Source: CADEEV01 sp032127875 | Lineage (GTDB): Bacteria; Acidobacteriota; Vicinamibacteria; Fen-336 | Direction: 5' to 3' | NCBI GenBank assembly: GCA_032127875.1 | Contig: JAQBHI010000021.1 | Location: 1-41,872, forward strand | Length of the DNA stretch: 41,872 bases | In this document: piece by piece, positions 1 to 7,941 of the stretch | How the letters are laid out: each line of letters begins with the position of its first letter | Numbering within the stretch: position 1 is the stretch's first letter | The notes under the pieces: generated by a model | The model's input: only the letters and a program-made list of their open reading frames with translations | Databases searched by the model: none | What the model was told of the DNA's origin: nothing | Program-made: the position numbers and the translations under genes

Positions 1-1
1 G

Positions 2-1024
2 GCGCGCGCCTCGCTGGAGCGCTCGGTGGGCGAGAGCCTCGAGCAGCGCGCCACCGAGACCCGGCTGCGGGTCGAGCGCTACCTTGGGGAGCAAACGCTG
101 GGCCTGCGCCTCGTCGCGCTCGACCGCGACGTGCAGCGCGCCCTCGCCGAGCCTTCACGCCCGGCCACGGCCGACGAGGCGAGCCGGATCGTGTCCTCGC
201 CTCTCGCCGCGCACCTGCGTGACATGATTGAGGTGCGACCGGCATGGAAGCTGTTGCAGGTGATCGATTCCAACGGGCGCCTGCTGGCCGCGACGGCGCG
301 CGCGGGGCGGACCCTCTACGGCGACGCGGCGTGGTTCCAGAAGCTCGCGGAGCCCGGAGCCGCCGGGCAGATCTATCTGAGCGACGGGCAGGGCCCCGGT
401 GGCCCACCGACGGTTCTGGAGACCGCGTATCCGATCCGCGCGAGCGACGGCCGCCTGCTCGGCGCCTTCCGAGCCTTCATCGATGTGCAGGACCTGTACG
501 GTCTTCTGGCGCCCGTCCGGATCGGCAAGACCGGTCATGCCGTGCTGGTCCGGGCGGGCGACGGTCTGGTGCTCGCCTCCGACGACTCCGGGGCGGTCCT
601 GAGCCGGCCCTACGCCGGTTTCGCGTCGTTGTCCGCTGCGGCCCTGGGCTTTCCGCTGGGCGAGCAGGGCGGCATGGTGTTCGGCAAGGCCGACCGCAGC
701 CGCGGCTATTGGCGCCTGCCGGAGGTGCGCGAGGCGGGCGGGACGCAGAAGCTCATCGAGCCGGACCGGCTCGTCGGCTTCGCCCCCGTGGAGGCTCCGG
801 CGAACGTCCAATGGCTCGTGATCGTGGAGCAGGACCTGTCCGAGGCCCTGTCGCCCGTGACGGGTGTGACCCACTACCTGTGGATCCACTTCGTCGGAGT
901 GTTCGCCACCGTGATCCTGCTCGCCGTCGCCTTCTCGATCAGCGCGAAGAGCCCCGTCATCGACGAGAAGCTGCACCTGCACGAGGAGCACATGCCGAAG
1001 GCCATGGTCGCCCATCACGGTTGA
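2..1024 (+). CDS. Cache-like sensor domain protein, 5' end outside window
   Basis: The frame is open to the left edge, so the gene probably begins upstream; the first start codon inside the window is a GTG at 26. The visible 330 or so residues resemble an extracytoplasmic Cache (PAS-like) ligand-binding domain. Typical elements are IDSNGRLLAA, a Trp-Phe pair (AAWFQKLAE), ETAYPIRASDGRLLGAFRAF and GKTGHAVLVRAGDG. A single hydrophobic segment near the C-terminus (about residues 283-305, HYLWIHFVGVFATVILLAVA) is followed by a short charged tail ending in His-rich residues. No kinase, GGDEF or methyl-accepting domain follows, so either it is a stand-alone sensor or the signalling partner is encoded upstream. 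The ligand cannot be inferred. Proline dehydrogenase follows after about 80 bp. Confidence 0.6.
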   Translation, partial: ARASLERSVGESLEQRATETRLRVERYLGEQTLGLRLVALDRDVQRALAEPSRPATADEASRIVSSPLAAHLRDMIEVRPAWKLLQVIDSNGRLLAATARAGRTLYGDAAWFQKLAEPGAAGQIYLSDGQGPGGPPTVLETAYPIRASDGRLLGAFRAFIDVQDLYGLLAPVRIGKTGHAVLVRAGDGLVLASDDSGAVLSRPYAGFASLSAAALGFPLGEQGGMVFGKADRSRGYWRLPEVREAGGTQKLIEPDRLVGFAPVEAPANVQWLVIVEQDLSEALSPVTGVTHYLWIHFVGVFATVILLAVAFSISAKSPVIDEKLHLHEEHMPKAMVAHHG

Positions 1025-1101
1025 AGCCCGGCCCCTTGCGGGCCGAAGCGCGGCGGCGTTCGCGCTTTGCGGTTTGGCGCGTGGCGTTCCAATATTCCGG
1101 C

Positions 1102-2031
1102 ATGTCGATCTCGAGAAACCTGCTGCTGCGCGCCTCCCGGAGCCGCTGGCTCGCCGAGAAGTTCATGCGGCACCCGTTCGCCCGGCGCGCCGTCAAGAAA
1201 TTCATGCCGGGAGAGGAGCTCTCCGATGCGCTGGCAGCGGCACGCGCGCTCGCCCCGGAGAAGATCGGCGTCATCGTCACCCGGCTCGGCGAGTCGCTGA
1301 CGGGCGAGTCGCAGGCGGAGGCGGTACGCGATCACTACCTCGAGGCCTTCGACACGATTTCGCGCGAGCGCCTGCCGGTCGTGATCTCGGTCAAGCCGAC
1401 GCAGCTCGGGCTCGATCACTCGTTCGAGGCGTGCCTCGCGCACCTCGAGACGCTGGCGGCGCGGGCGGTGCAGGCGAGCAGCCAGTTGTGGATCGACATG
1501 GAGGACTCGAGCTACGTCGATCGCACGCTGGACCTGTATCGCCGGGTGAAGACGAAGCTCGCGCCGGTCGGCCTCGCCCTGCAGGCGTATCTGAGGCGCA
1601 CGCCGCAGGACCTCGAAGCCCTGATGGACATCGATCCGATGATTCGCCTGGTGAAGGGCGCGTACGCCGAGCCGCCGCAGGTTGCGTTTCCAGCCAAGCG
1701 GGACGTCGACCGCGCCTATCTCGCCCTCGCCGAGCGCCTGCTCGAGGCGGCCTCACGCAGCGCGACGCTGCCCGTCTTCGGGACCCACGACCTCGCCATC
1801 CTAGGGCGCCTGATCCAGCGCGCCCGCCAGCTCGGACTCGCCAACACGGCGTACGAGATCCACATGCTTTACGGGATTCGCATGCAGGAGCAGCGCCGGC
1901 TCGCGGCCGAAGCTCACCCGGTGCGCTGCCTGATCAGCTACGGAGCGCAGTGGTTCCCCTGGTACATGCGGCGCCTCGCGGAGCGCCCGGCCAACGTCTG
2001 GTTCGTGGCGCGCAGCCTGCTGATGCGCTAG
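1102..2031 (+). CDS. Proline dehydrogenase (PRODH, monofunctional)
   Basis: The predicted protein has 309 residues and oxidises L-proline to pyrroline-5-carboxylate with FAD, passing electrons to the quinone pool at the membrane. It carries the family's (beta-alpha)8 landmarks: VISVKPTQLGL near residue 95, LWIDMEDSSYVD near 129-140, IRLVKGAYAEP at 181-191, VFGTHD at 225-230 and the YEIHMLYGIRMQEQRR block at 251-266. The length fits the short monofunctional family; the P5C dehydrogenase half of PutA is absent, and no P5C dehydrogenase gene is in the window. The ATG at 1102 is chosen because PRODH similarity begins shortly after it. The same frame stays open far upstream, but that part is only a GC-rich shadow of the sensor gene. 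Confidence 0.9.
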   Translation: MSISRNLLLRASRSRWLAEKFMRHPFARRAVKKFMPGEELSDALAAARALAPEKIGVIVTRLGESLTGESQAEAVRDHYLEAFDTISRERLPVVISVKPTQLGLDHSFEACLAHLETLAARAVQASSQLWIDMEDSSYVDRTLDLYRRVKTKLAPVGLALQAYLRRTPQDLEALMDIDPMIRLVKGAYAEPPQVAFPAKRDVDRAYLALAERLLEAASRSATLPVFGTHDLAILGRLIQRARQLGLANTAYEIHMLYGIRMQEQRRLAAEAHPVRCLISYGAQWFPWYMRRLAERPANVWFVARSLLMR

Positions 2032-2058
2032 CGGATCGCGCGCCGCTGGCTCCCGCTG

Positions 2059-2820
2059 CTAGCGAGCGCTTTCCGCGGTCGTGAGGTACTTGCCGAGCCA
2101 GGCGAGCTGCCGTTCCAGCTGATCCTCGATGGCGCCGGGCGCGGCCAGGCCGTGGAACAGGCCGGGATACACGACCAGCTCCGTGGGTACGCCCAGGCTC
2201 TTCAAGGCCTGGTACATCTGCTCACTGCCGGCGATCGGCACGTTGAAGTCCTTCTCGCCGCCCAGGAACAGCGTCGGGGTCTTGATGCGGTCGGCATGGA
2301 AGAAGGGATACGAGAGTTTGAGGTAGAGGTCCTGCGCCTTCCATGGCGGCCCTAGCTCGTGCTCGTACTGCAGGGTGTACTGGTCGATGCCCCAGAGAAC
2401 CTGCATGGAACTGCCCGCGGTGCTGGCCGCAGCCTTGAAGCGCGCATCGCTGGCGATCAGGTAGTTCGTCAGGATCCCGCCGTAGCTCCAGCCCACGCTC
2501 GCCACGCGCGCCGGGTCGAGCGAGACCCTGGGCGATGAAGTGGTCGAGGGCGCCGAGCAGATCCACGACTTCCTTGTGGCCCCAGTCGGCGTAGATGGCC
2601 TTTTGATAGGCGGAGCCGCGACCGTTGCTGCCCCGGTAGTTGGCCTGGATCACCAGGTACCCGGCCGCGGCGAGGACCTCGCGCTCGTGGTTGAACTCGT
2701 GGCCGTCCTGTCCGTCCGGCCCGCCGTGTATGAGAAGCACCGCGGGCAGGCGTGCTCCTCTTCGTCTCACAGCCGTTGCGGCTCGTGATCTCGAGCACGG
2801 CGGCGGGGATGGACTTCGCG
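2059..2820 (-). pseudogene. Decayed S9 prolyl-oligopeptidase family peptidase, C-terminal part
   Basis: Pieces of an S9 alpha/beta-hydrolase lie in three frames of the minus strand. The last piece (2059 to about 2520) holds the catalytic machinery: ASVGWSYGGILTNYL (nucleophile Ser in GxSxGG), FLGGEKDFNVP (acid Asp) and VVYPGLFHGL (His). The middle piece reads RLPAVLLIHGGPDGQ, then YLVIQANYRGSNGRG, then LLGALDHFIAQ. The step between the two near 2523 can be explained by one extra base, which could be a sequencing error. A third piece at about 2770-2820 reads SIPAAVLEITSRNG, but the usual linker of about 20 residues before the HGGP strand is missing and the frame changes. The beta-propeller half is absent upstream. 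The gene is therefore truncated as well as frameshifted and is best called a pseudogene. Confidence 0.75.
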
Positions 2821-2938
2821 CGCCGGGCTACTGGGCTTCTGGCATGGCGAACGGGAACCTCTAGCGCAGCTGGCGTCGGGGTGCTACCCTCCGACCCGTC
2901 GTCCCGCGCAACTGAACCACTTGGATACGGAGGGGTGA

Positions 2939-3412
2939 ATGAAACGCACAGGAATCCGTTTGTCTGTCGCTCTGGTCGCGGCCTTCTTGATGGGCGCGCC
3001 CTTGGCCTCTGCCCAGTCGTGGTCCGCCGAACAGCAGGAGGTCTGGAACTTCGAGCTCTCACAGTGGAAGAAGTCCGCAGCCAAGGACCACACCTGGGTC
3101 GAGGAGATGGTGCACCCCGCGGCACTCGTCTGGGGCAATGGCACGCCCGGCCCGCAGAACAAGGCGTCGCTCGCTCGCTGGGATCGCTACAACTCGGGCA
3201 ACTCGACGACGCTCGAGCAGGAGGTCTTCCCGCTGGGGATCGTAGTGACGGGGAACGTGGCCGTGGTCCACTACCGCTATACGGTCGCTACCGAAGACCT
3301 GAAGAAGGAGCGCAAGACGGCGAATGGCCGCTACACCGACGTCCTGATCAAGGAAGGCGGTCGTTGGCAGTTCATCGGCTGGGCCGGAGGCGAGGACCCC
3401 GAGAAGGACTAG
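2939..3412 (+). CDS. Exported NTF2/SnoaL-like (DUF4440-type) protein
   Basis: This 157-residue protein starts with a clear signal peptide (MKRTGIRLSVALVAAFLMGA, cleavage likely after ASA near residue 25). The mature part looks like a small alpha+beta barrel of the NTF2/SnoaL class: WNFELSQWKKSAAKD, then VFPLGIVVTGNVAVVHYRYT, then GRYTDVLIKEGGRWQFIGWAGG. That last pattern, alternating strands ending in a Trp-containing strand, is typical of DUF4440-like proteins. The start is supported by a GGAGG Shine-Dalgarno sequence at about 2929-2933. No catalytic residues can be assigned, and the periplasmic role is unknown. It stands alone between the decayed peptidase and the antitoxin. Confidence 0.7.
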   Translation: MKRTGIRLSVALVAAFLMGAPLASAQSWSAEQQEVWNFELSQWKKSAAKDHTWVEEMVHPAALVWGNGTPGPQNKASLARWDRYNSGNSTTLEQEVFPLGIVVTGNVAVVHYRYTVATEDLKKERKTANGRYTDVLIKEGGRWQFIGWAGGEDPEKD

Positions 3413-3504
3413 TCCTCGCTCGCCGGCCGTTCAGGCCCCGGCAGTGACGAGCGAGTCGAGGCCCGAGCCTTGACGATGTGACCAGTCATGACCATAGTCA
3501 GCGC

Positions 3505-3753
3505 ATGGACAGGGTGGGCATCGCGGATTTGAAGGCGCATCTCAGCCAATACCTGCGCAAGGTGCGCGGCGGTCGGACGCTGACAGTGCTCGACTGGGAC
3601 ACGCCCGTCGCGCAGATCATCCCGTACGGCGCCCACGCGCCGCTGGAAGTCCGAAGCGCCACGCGGAAGGCCAGCGGCCTTGGGTTGCCGCTGTCTTGCC
3701 CGGCTCCAACCGCGAGCGTCTCCATGCTGCTCCAGGACCGCGCCTCGCGGTGA
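3505..3753 (+). CDS. Phd/VapB-type antitoxin (prevent-host-death family)
   Basis: An 82-residue protein. Its N-terminal 45 residues match the Phd/YefM fold, a DNA-binding antitoxin that represses its own operon: VGIADLKAHLSQYLRKVRGG, then LTVLDWDTPVAQIIPYG. The C-terminal tail (LPLSCPAPTASVSMLLQDR) has the Pro-rich then LLxDR form seen in VapB-like toxin-binding tails. A GTG 27 bases upstream (3478) is an alternative start, but the ATG at 3505 fits the family length better. The stop codon overlaps the GTG of a toxin stub in the usual antitoxin-toxin arrangement, so this looks like an orphaned antitoxin. Confidence 0.7.
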   Translation: MDRVGIADLKAHLSQYLRKVRGGRTLTVLDWDTPVAQIIPYGAHAPLEVRSATRKASGLGLPLSCPAPTASVSMLLQDRASR

Positions 3754-3848
3754 TCGGCTGCCTCGACACTCTCGGCGCGCTCGTTCGGGATCGAGAGCCT
3801 CGGCGTCTGAAGAGCGACTCGCCCTACTGGATCCCGCTCACCTCGTAG
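3750..3848 (+). pseudogene. 5' stub of a VapC-like PIN-domain toxin
   Basis: A GTG at 3750 overlaps the antitoxin stop (GTGA). The frame begins VIGCLDTLGALVRD, which resembles the first strand of VapC toxins, including the conserved Asp of LDT. Similarity stops within about 25 codons, and the frame ends at a TAG about 95 bp downstream, inside the 3' end of the converging kinase gene. The rest of the PIN domain is missing. The match is short, so the identification leans on gene order as much as on sequence. Confidence 0.4.
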
Positions 3849-6412
3849 AGCGTCGTGGTTGGCTCGCCGTACGTGTAGGCGTAGGCCCCGGCGTCGGGCG
3901 CGATCACGAGGGCGGAGATACCTCCGAGGCTCGAAGCGCCCGCGGGAGCCAGTTCCTTCCACAACTCCCGCGTTCCCTTTGCGAGATCCACGCGGAAGAT
4001 GCGGGCCGGCAGTCGCGCGCCTGGGCCACGCGGGAACGCGCGAACATAGAGGAAGCGGCCGTCGGCGCTGAAGCGCAGCGGCTGGTCCGTGGCTTCGGCG
4101 CCCCTGATGGGCTGCGGCTCTCCGTCCGCCACCGGGTACAATGCCGGCCCCGCATCATTCGTGGCGGCGATGACGCTGCCGTCGGGCGAAAGCGCGCTGC
4201 CGCCGAAGCCGATCCCGGCCGTGACGCCTTCGGCCGAGATCGGCTTCGGGTCGCCTCCGCCCAGGTCCTGGACCCAGAGCCGCGTGGCCTTGCCGGGCTC
4301 GCTCCCAGCGAAGGCGATCCGCTTCCCGTCGGAGAAGAAGGCCCCCCATTGGAGTTGTGCGAGCGTGCCGTGCGGCAGCGGCCGAGCCTCGCCGGCGCCC
4401 GTCGGAAGCAGCGCGAAGTGCATAGGCAGCGTGAGATTCAGCACCAGCGCGCTGCGGCCGTCGGGCGAGAGCGCGACCGCGGCGCCCTTGCCGAGCAGCG
4501 TCGGCGCCGAACCGTCGGTACCGCGGACGTAGACCGCATACTCGGGTCCGGCGCCGTCGCCCTGCTCGCCGAACAGGAACGTCTTGCCGTCCGCCGCGAG
4601 ATCGGTGGCCCAGCCCCAGTCGAGCCACGAGAGGTCGCGCTCCTTCGTCTCGCCGGGCGCCAGGCCGATCAAGCTCGGCTTGCTCCGACCCACGGTCAGC
4701 AGGATGCGGCCGTCGGGGGCGCTGTCCTGGAGCCGAAGGTTGCCGGGCGCACGGTAGACCTGGCGCTCGTGGCCGTCCGGCGTCACGCTCCAGAGGTTCA
4801 ACTCGATACCTGCGCGCGTGGCGGTGAACCAGATCTCCCGGCCATCCGGCGACCAGGCGAGGCCGCGGATGTCGGACCAGCCCGTGGAGAGCGTCCGCTT
4901 CTGGCCAGAGAGGTCCACGATGGCGACCTCGCCGCGGTTGTCGCCCGCGACCGGATGGTCGCTGAAGGCCAGCAGGTCGCCGCGCGGTGAAACCCGCACG
5001 TTGTCCACGTAGACCGCGTCGTAGAGCGGCTTGCCGATCGGGAACTCGATGATGTTCTTGCCGCCCGCGGAGCGTACGACGGCGAAGGACGTGCCATCGG
5101 GTCCCCAGTCCGCGCCAACCACATGCTCGGTCACGTCGCGCGGAGCGCCGCCGCTCATCGGCAGCCGCGCCAGCGTTTGGCCGGGGCCGGCTCCGTGTGA
5201 CAGCAGCACGGCCAGCTCGCCCGCGCGCGAGATGCCCACGAGCTCAGCGTCCTTGAGATCAAGGCTGCGCGACTCGGGGCTCCCGGGCTGCGCCGCGTAC
5301 ACGTTCTGGCCGACTCCGGGCCACTGCGCGGCATACACGATGCTCTTGCCGTCGGGGGCGAAGCGCGCGTTGCCCACGTCGCCGCGCTGGAACGTGATCG
5401 GCCGGAAGTCCGGCAGCGACTGGACGGCGACGCTGCGCCCCCCGGCCACGAAGGTGAGGGCGGCCAGGCCGATCGCCCCGAGCGCCAGCGCCACGCTGCG
5501 CCAGCGGGGTAGCCGGCGTCCCTCGGAGGGCACGAGTGCTCCCTGCGTCGTCGCCGATCCCGAGAGTTGTTCCAGGTCGAAGGCGATGTCGCGCGCGGAC
5601 TGAAAGCGCTCCTCGGGGTTCTTTTCGAGACAGTGGCCGATGATGCGCTCGAGCGCCGCGGGCAAGCTGCGGTTGGTCTCGGTGAGGTCCGGCGGATCCT
5701 CCTTGAGGATCGCGTTCATGGTCTCGACGGCGGAGGCGCCGCGGAAGGCGCGCTTGCCCGAGAGCATCTCGTAGAGCACCGATCCGAACGAGAAGATGTC
5801 GGAGCGGTGGTCGACCGGCTTGGCCCGCACCTGCTCCGGCGACATGTAGCCGACGGTGCCGAGCACCTTGCCCGCGTCGGTGCCGGGCGCCGGGCCGCGC
5901 GTGTTCGTCTCGGAGTCGGTCAAGGCGTCGCCGTGGGTGAGCTTGGCCAGGCCGAAGTCGAGGATCTTGAGGCGCCCGTCCCTGGTGATGAACAGGTTCT
6001 CCGGCTTCAGGTCGCGGTGGACGATGCCCTTTTCATGGGCGGCCGAGAGCCCGCGCGCGATCTGCGTCGCGAAGTCGATCGCCTTGCGCGTGGGCAGTGG
6101 CGTGCCGCCGATGCGGTCGCGCAGCGTCTCGCCCTCGAGCAGCTCGGAGACGACGTAGGGCGCGTTCTCGTGGGAGCCGATGTCGTAGACGGCCAGGAGG
6201 TTGGGATGGTTGAGGACGCCGGTGGCGCGGGCCTCCTGCTCGAAGCGGCGCAGCCGCTCAGGGTCTTCCGAGAAGGAAGCCGACAAGACCTTGATCGCGA
6301 CATCGCGGCTGAGCCGAGCGTCGCGGGCTCGATACACTTCGCCCATGCCGCCGGAGCCGAGGGGCGCGGTGATCTCGTACGGTCCGAGCTTCGTCCCGGC
6401 GGCGAGAGCCAT
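3824..6412 (-). CDS. Receptor-like Ser/Thr protein kinase with PD40/TolB beta-propeller
   Basis: An 862-residue membrane kinase. The cytoplasmic kinase domain spans about residues 10-280: Gly-rich loop LGSGGMGEVY (18-27), VAIKVL with Lys41, catalytic loop VHRDLKPEN (131-139), DFG at 152-154 and the activation-segment end GTVGYMSPEQ (185-194). One transmembrane helix follows (about 306-324), then an extracytoplasmic part of about 530 residues. This part repeats the PD40 pattern (FAPDGKSIVYAAQ, WSPDGREIWFTA, LSPDGRSALVL, FSADGRFLYVRA), predicted to form a beta-propeller sensor. The Met at 6412 is chosen because the kinase domain begins 8 residues later. Such kinases are abundant in Acidobacteriota and related phyla. 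Substrate and signal are unknown. It lies 35 bp downstream of the amidase gene and may be cotranscribed with it. Confidence 0.92.
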   Translation of the reverse strand: MALAAGTKLGPYEITAPLGSGGMGEVYRARDARLSRDVAIKVLSASFSEDPERLRRFEQEARATGVLNHPNLLAVYDIGSHENAPYVVSELLEGETLRDRIGGTPLPTRKAIDFATQIARGLSAAHEKGIVHRDLKPENLFITRDGRLKILDFGLAKLTHGDALTDSETNTRGPAPGTDAGKVLGTVGYMSPEQVRAKPVDHRSDIFSFGSVLYEMLSGKRAFRGASAVETMNAILKEDPPDLTETNRSLPAALERIIGHCLEKNPEERFQSARDIAFDLEQLSGSATTQGALVPSEGRRLPRWRSVALALGAIGLAALTFVAGGRSVAVQSLPDFRPITFQRGDVGNARFAPDGKSIVYAAQWPGVGQNVYAAQPGSPESRSLDLKDAELVGISRAGELAVLLSHGAGPGQTLARLPMSGGAPRDVTEHVVGADWGPDGTSFAVVRSAGGKNIIEFPIGKPLYDAVYVDNVRVSPRGDLLAFSDHPVAGDNRGEVAIVDLSGQKRTLSTGWSDIRGLAWSPDGREIWFTATRAGIELNLWSVTPDGHERQVYRAPGNLRLQDSAPDGRILLTVGRSKPSLIGLAPGETKERDLSWLDWGWATDLAADGKTFLFGEQGDGAGPEYAVYVRGTDGSAPTLLGKGAAVALSPDGRSALVLNLTLPMHFALLPTGAGEARPLPHGTLAQLQWGAFFSDGKRIAFAGSEPGKATRLWVQDLGGGDPKPISAEGVTAGIGFGGSALSPDGSVIAATNDAGPALYPVADGEPQPIRGAEATDQPLRFSADGRFLYVRAFPRGPGARLPARIFRVDLAKGTRELWKELAPAGASSLGGISALVIAPDAGAYAYTYGEPTTTLYEVSGIQ

Positions 6413-6447
6413 GAGTGTGCCGCGGATCTTAGCAGACGAAGGGCTCG

Positions 6448-7464
6448 CTACCGGGCGGCCACCGGCAGCCGGTTCTTCGGGATCTTGACCAGGATCGTGT
6501 ACTCGGGATCGACCATCTGGACGAGCGGCGCCCGCGCGTTCTGCGAGACGAACTCGTAGGCGTCCATCTCCGAGAGGCCGGTCTTCTCCTGCACCCAGCG
6601 CACCATGTCCTTGAAGGCGACCCGCGCCGCGTCTTCGAGCGGGCGCGCCGCGCCCACCGACATCAACCATTCGTCGTTCTCGATCCGCGGCCACGGCGTC
6701 TCGCGATGCTTGATCAGGTCGACGACCAGCTCGACGTTCATCGCCCCTTCGATCGCCGTGCCCGTGATCTCGCCGTCGCCCATCGCATAGTGCCCGTCGC
6801 CGAAGGAGACCAGGGCCCCTGGCACACGCACGCCCAGGTAGACGGTGTTGCCGGCGCGCACCTCCGGGCAATCCATGTTGCCGCCGAAGTTGTCGGGCAC
6901 GATCGTCGAGCGCGCCTCGCCGTTGGCAGGCGCCACGCCGAGGCAGCCGAGGAACGGGTGGAGCGGCACTTCCCAGGCGAGCTTCCCGTCCTGCGAGCGC
7001 GTGCGCGCGACGCCCTTGGCGCGGTCGATGTCGTAGAACCAGACGGTCTCGGGCAGCTCCGAGCCGAGCATCGCCGTCTTGTCGGTGCCCTTGAGAGCGC
7101 CGAAGCCCGGGAACGCGACGGAAATCCCGTAGTCGCGCGCGGGCTCCAGCTTCTCGACGTGGATCACGAGCGTGTCTCCCGGCTCGGCTCCCTCGACGTA
7201 GAACGGGCCTGTCTGCGGGTTGTCGCGGCCGGGCACCAGGACGACGCTGGGCTTCTGCCCGGGCTTGGTGAGGCCGCCGTCGTAGCAGTCCTCAGTCCAG
7301 GAGATGATCCTCGTGCCGGGCCGGATCCGATGCGTCGGGGCGACGCCACCGAAGGTGTACTTCAGCTCCTCATGCTTCGGCACGTAGCGAAGCACCGGCT
7401 GCTCGGCGGCAGCCGTTGCGGCAAGACCCAGCGCCAGGAGTGTCAGTCGTCCGGCGTGCCGCAC
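6448..7464 (-). CDS. Acetamidase/formamidase (FmdA/AmdA family), exported
   Basis: A 338-residue member of the FmdA/AmdA family, which hydrolyses short amides such as formamide or acetamide to ammonia and the acid. Family signatures include ISWTEDCYDGG, GPFYVEGAEPGDTLVIHVE, HPFLGCLGVAPANGE, NFGGNMDCPEVRAGN, VSFGDGHYAMGDGEITG and the C-terminal SQNARAPLVQMVDPEYT. Unlike the cytosolic enzymes it starts with a signal peptide (VRHAGRLTLLALGLAATAAA), so it probably acts in the periplasm. The GTG start at 7464 is preceded by GAGGAGGT, a strong ribosome-binding site. An upstream ATG in the same frame (7518) would put a charged stretch before the signal peptide and is less likely. The exact substrate is not readable from the sequence. 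Confidence 0.88.
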   Translation of the reverse strand: MRHAGRLTLLALGLAATAAAEQPVLRYVPKHEELKYTFGGVAPTHRIRPGTRIISWTEDCYDGGLTKPGQKPSVVLVPGRDNPQTGPFYVEGAEPGDTLVIHVEKLEPARDYGISVAFPGFGALKGTDKTAMLGSELPETVWFYDIDRAKGVARTRSQDGKLAWEVPLHPFLGCLGVAPANGEARSTIVPDNFGGNMDCPEVRAGNTVYLGVRVPGALVSFGDGHYAMGDGEITGTAIEGAMNVELVVDLIKHRETPWPRIENDEWLMSVGAARPLEDAARVAFKDMVRWVQEKTGLSEMDAYEFVSQNARAPLVQMVDPEYTILVKIPKNRLPVAAR

Positions 7465-7941
7465 GGGGACCTCCTCTTCGATTGGTGTCTTGGTGTCAAC
7501 GGGTCGCCCCAAGGCCACGTCTTCAGTTGGCGCTGGCGCGGGCCAGCAGCGCTGCGACCAGGCTCGTTCGAAGCGCCGCCTGGCTTCATGATGCGGCCGC
7601 GGGGTTGAAGCTCGCGCCCGCTCAACTTCTGCACGGATCCTCCAGTCGGTACAGACATTACGCCGCCGCCGGCGTCACGGTCAATAGCGGCGGTCTGCGC
7701 CCAGCGCGCTTCGGTCGACGCCATCGCGGCGCTCGGAGGGCGGAAGGCCCCCGACATGAAAGGGGCGGCCACCTTCACCATGGTGGTGAAGACGAGGAAC
7801 CCGGTGCTGAAGCTGCCCATCGCCACCATCCACTCGGTGGAGGACGGCGTCGTAGATCTCACCCAGCGTCGCGCCAGCGTTCCGACTCCGATTGCGACCT
7901 TCTGGCCGGTGTTCATGAGGCCGGGTCTCATGCTCCTCGCT
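7465..7941. other. Intergenic gap with a hydrophobic minus-strand fragment
   Basis: No complete gene is visible between the amidase and the membrane protein upstream of it. On the minus strand at about 7715-7925 an open stretch encodes TEWMVAMGSFSTGFLVFTTM followed by VKVAAPFMSG. It resembles one transmembrane helix near the C-terminus of NrfD/HybB-type quinone-interacting subunits. No start, partner helices or cofactor ligands accompany it. It may be the remnant of a lost gene; this identification is weak. Confidence 0.3.

Noticed and set aside
244..1101. N-terminal extension of the proline dehydrogenase frame
   Set aside because: It overlaps the sensor gene in another frame, and the enzyme similarity starts after 1102.
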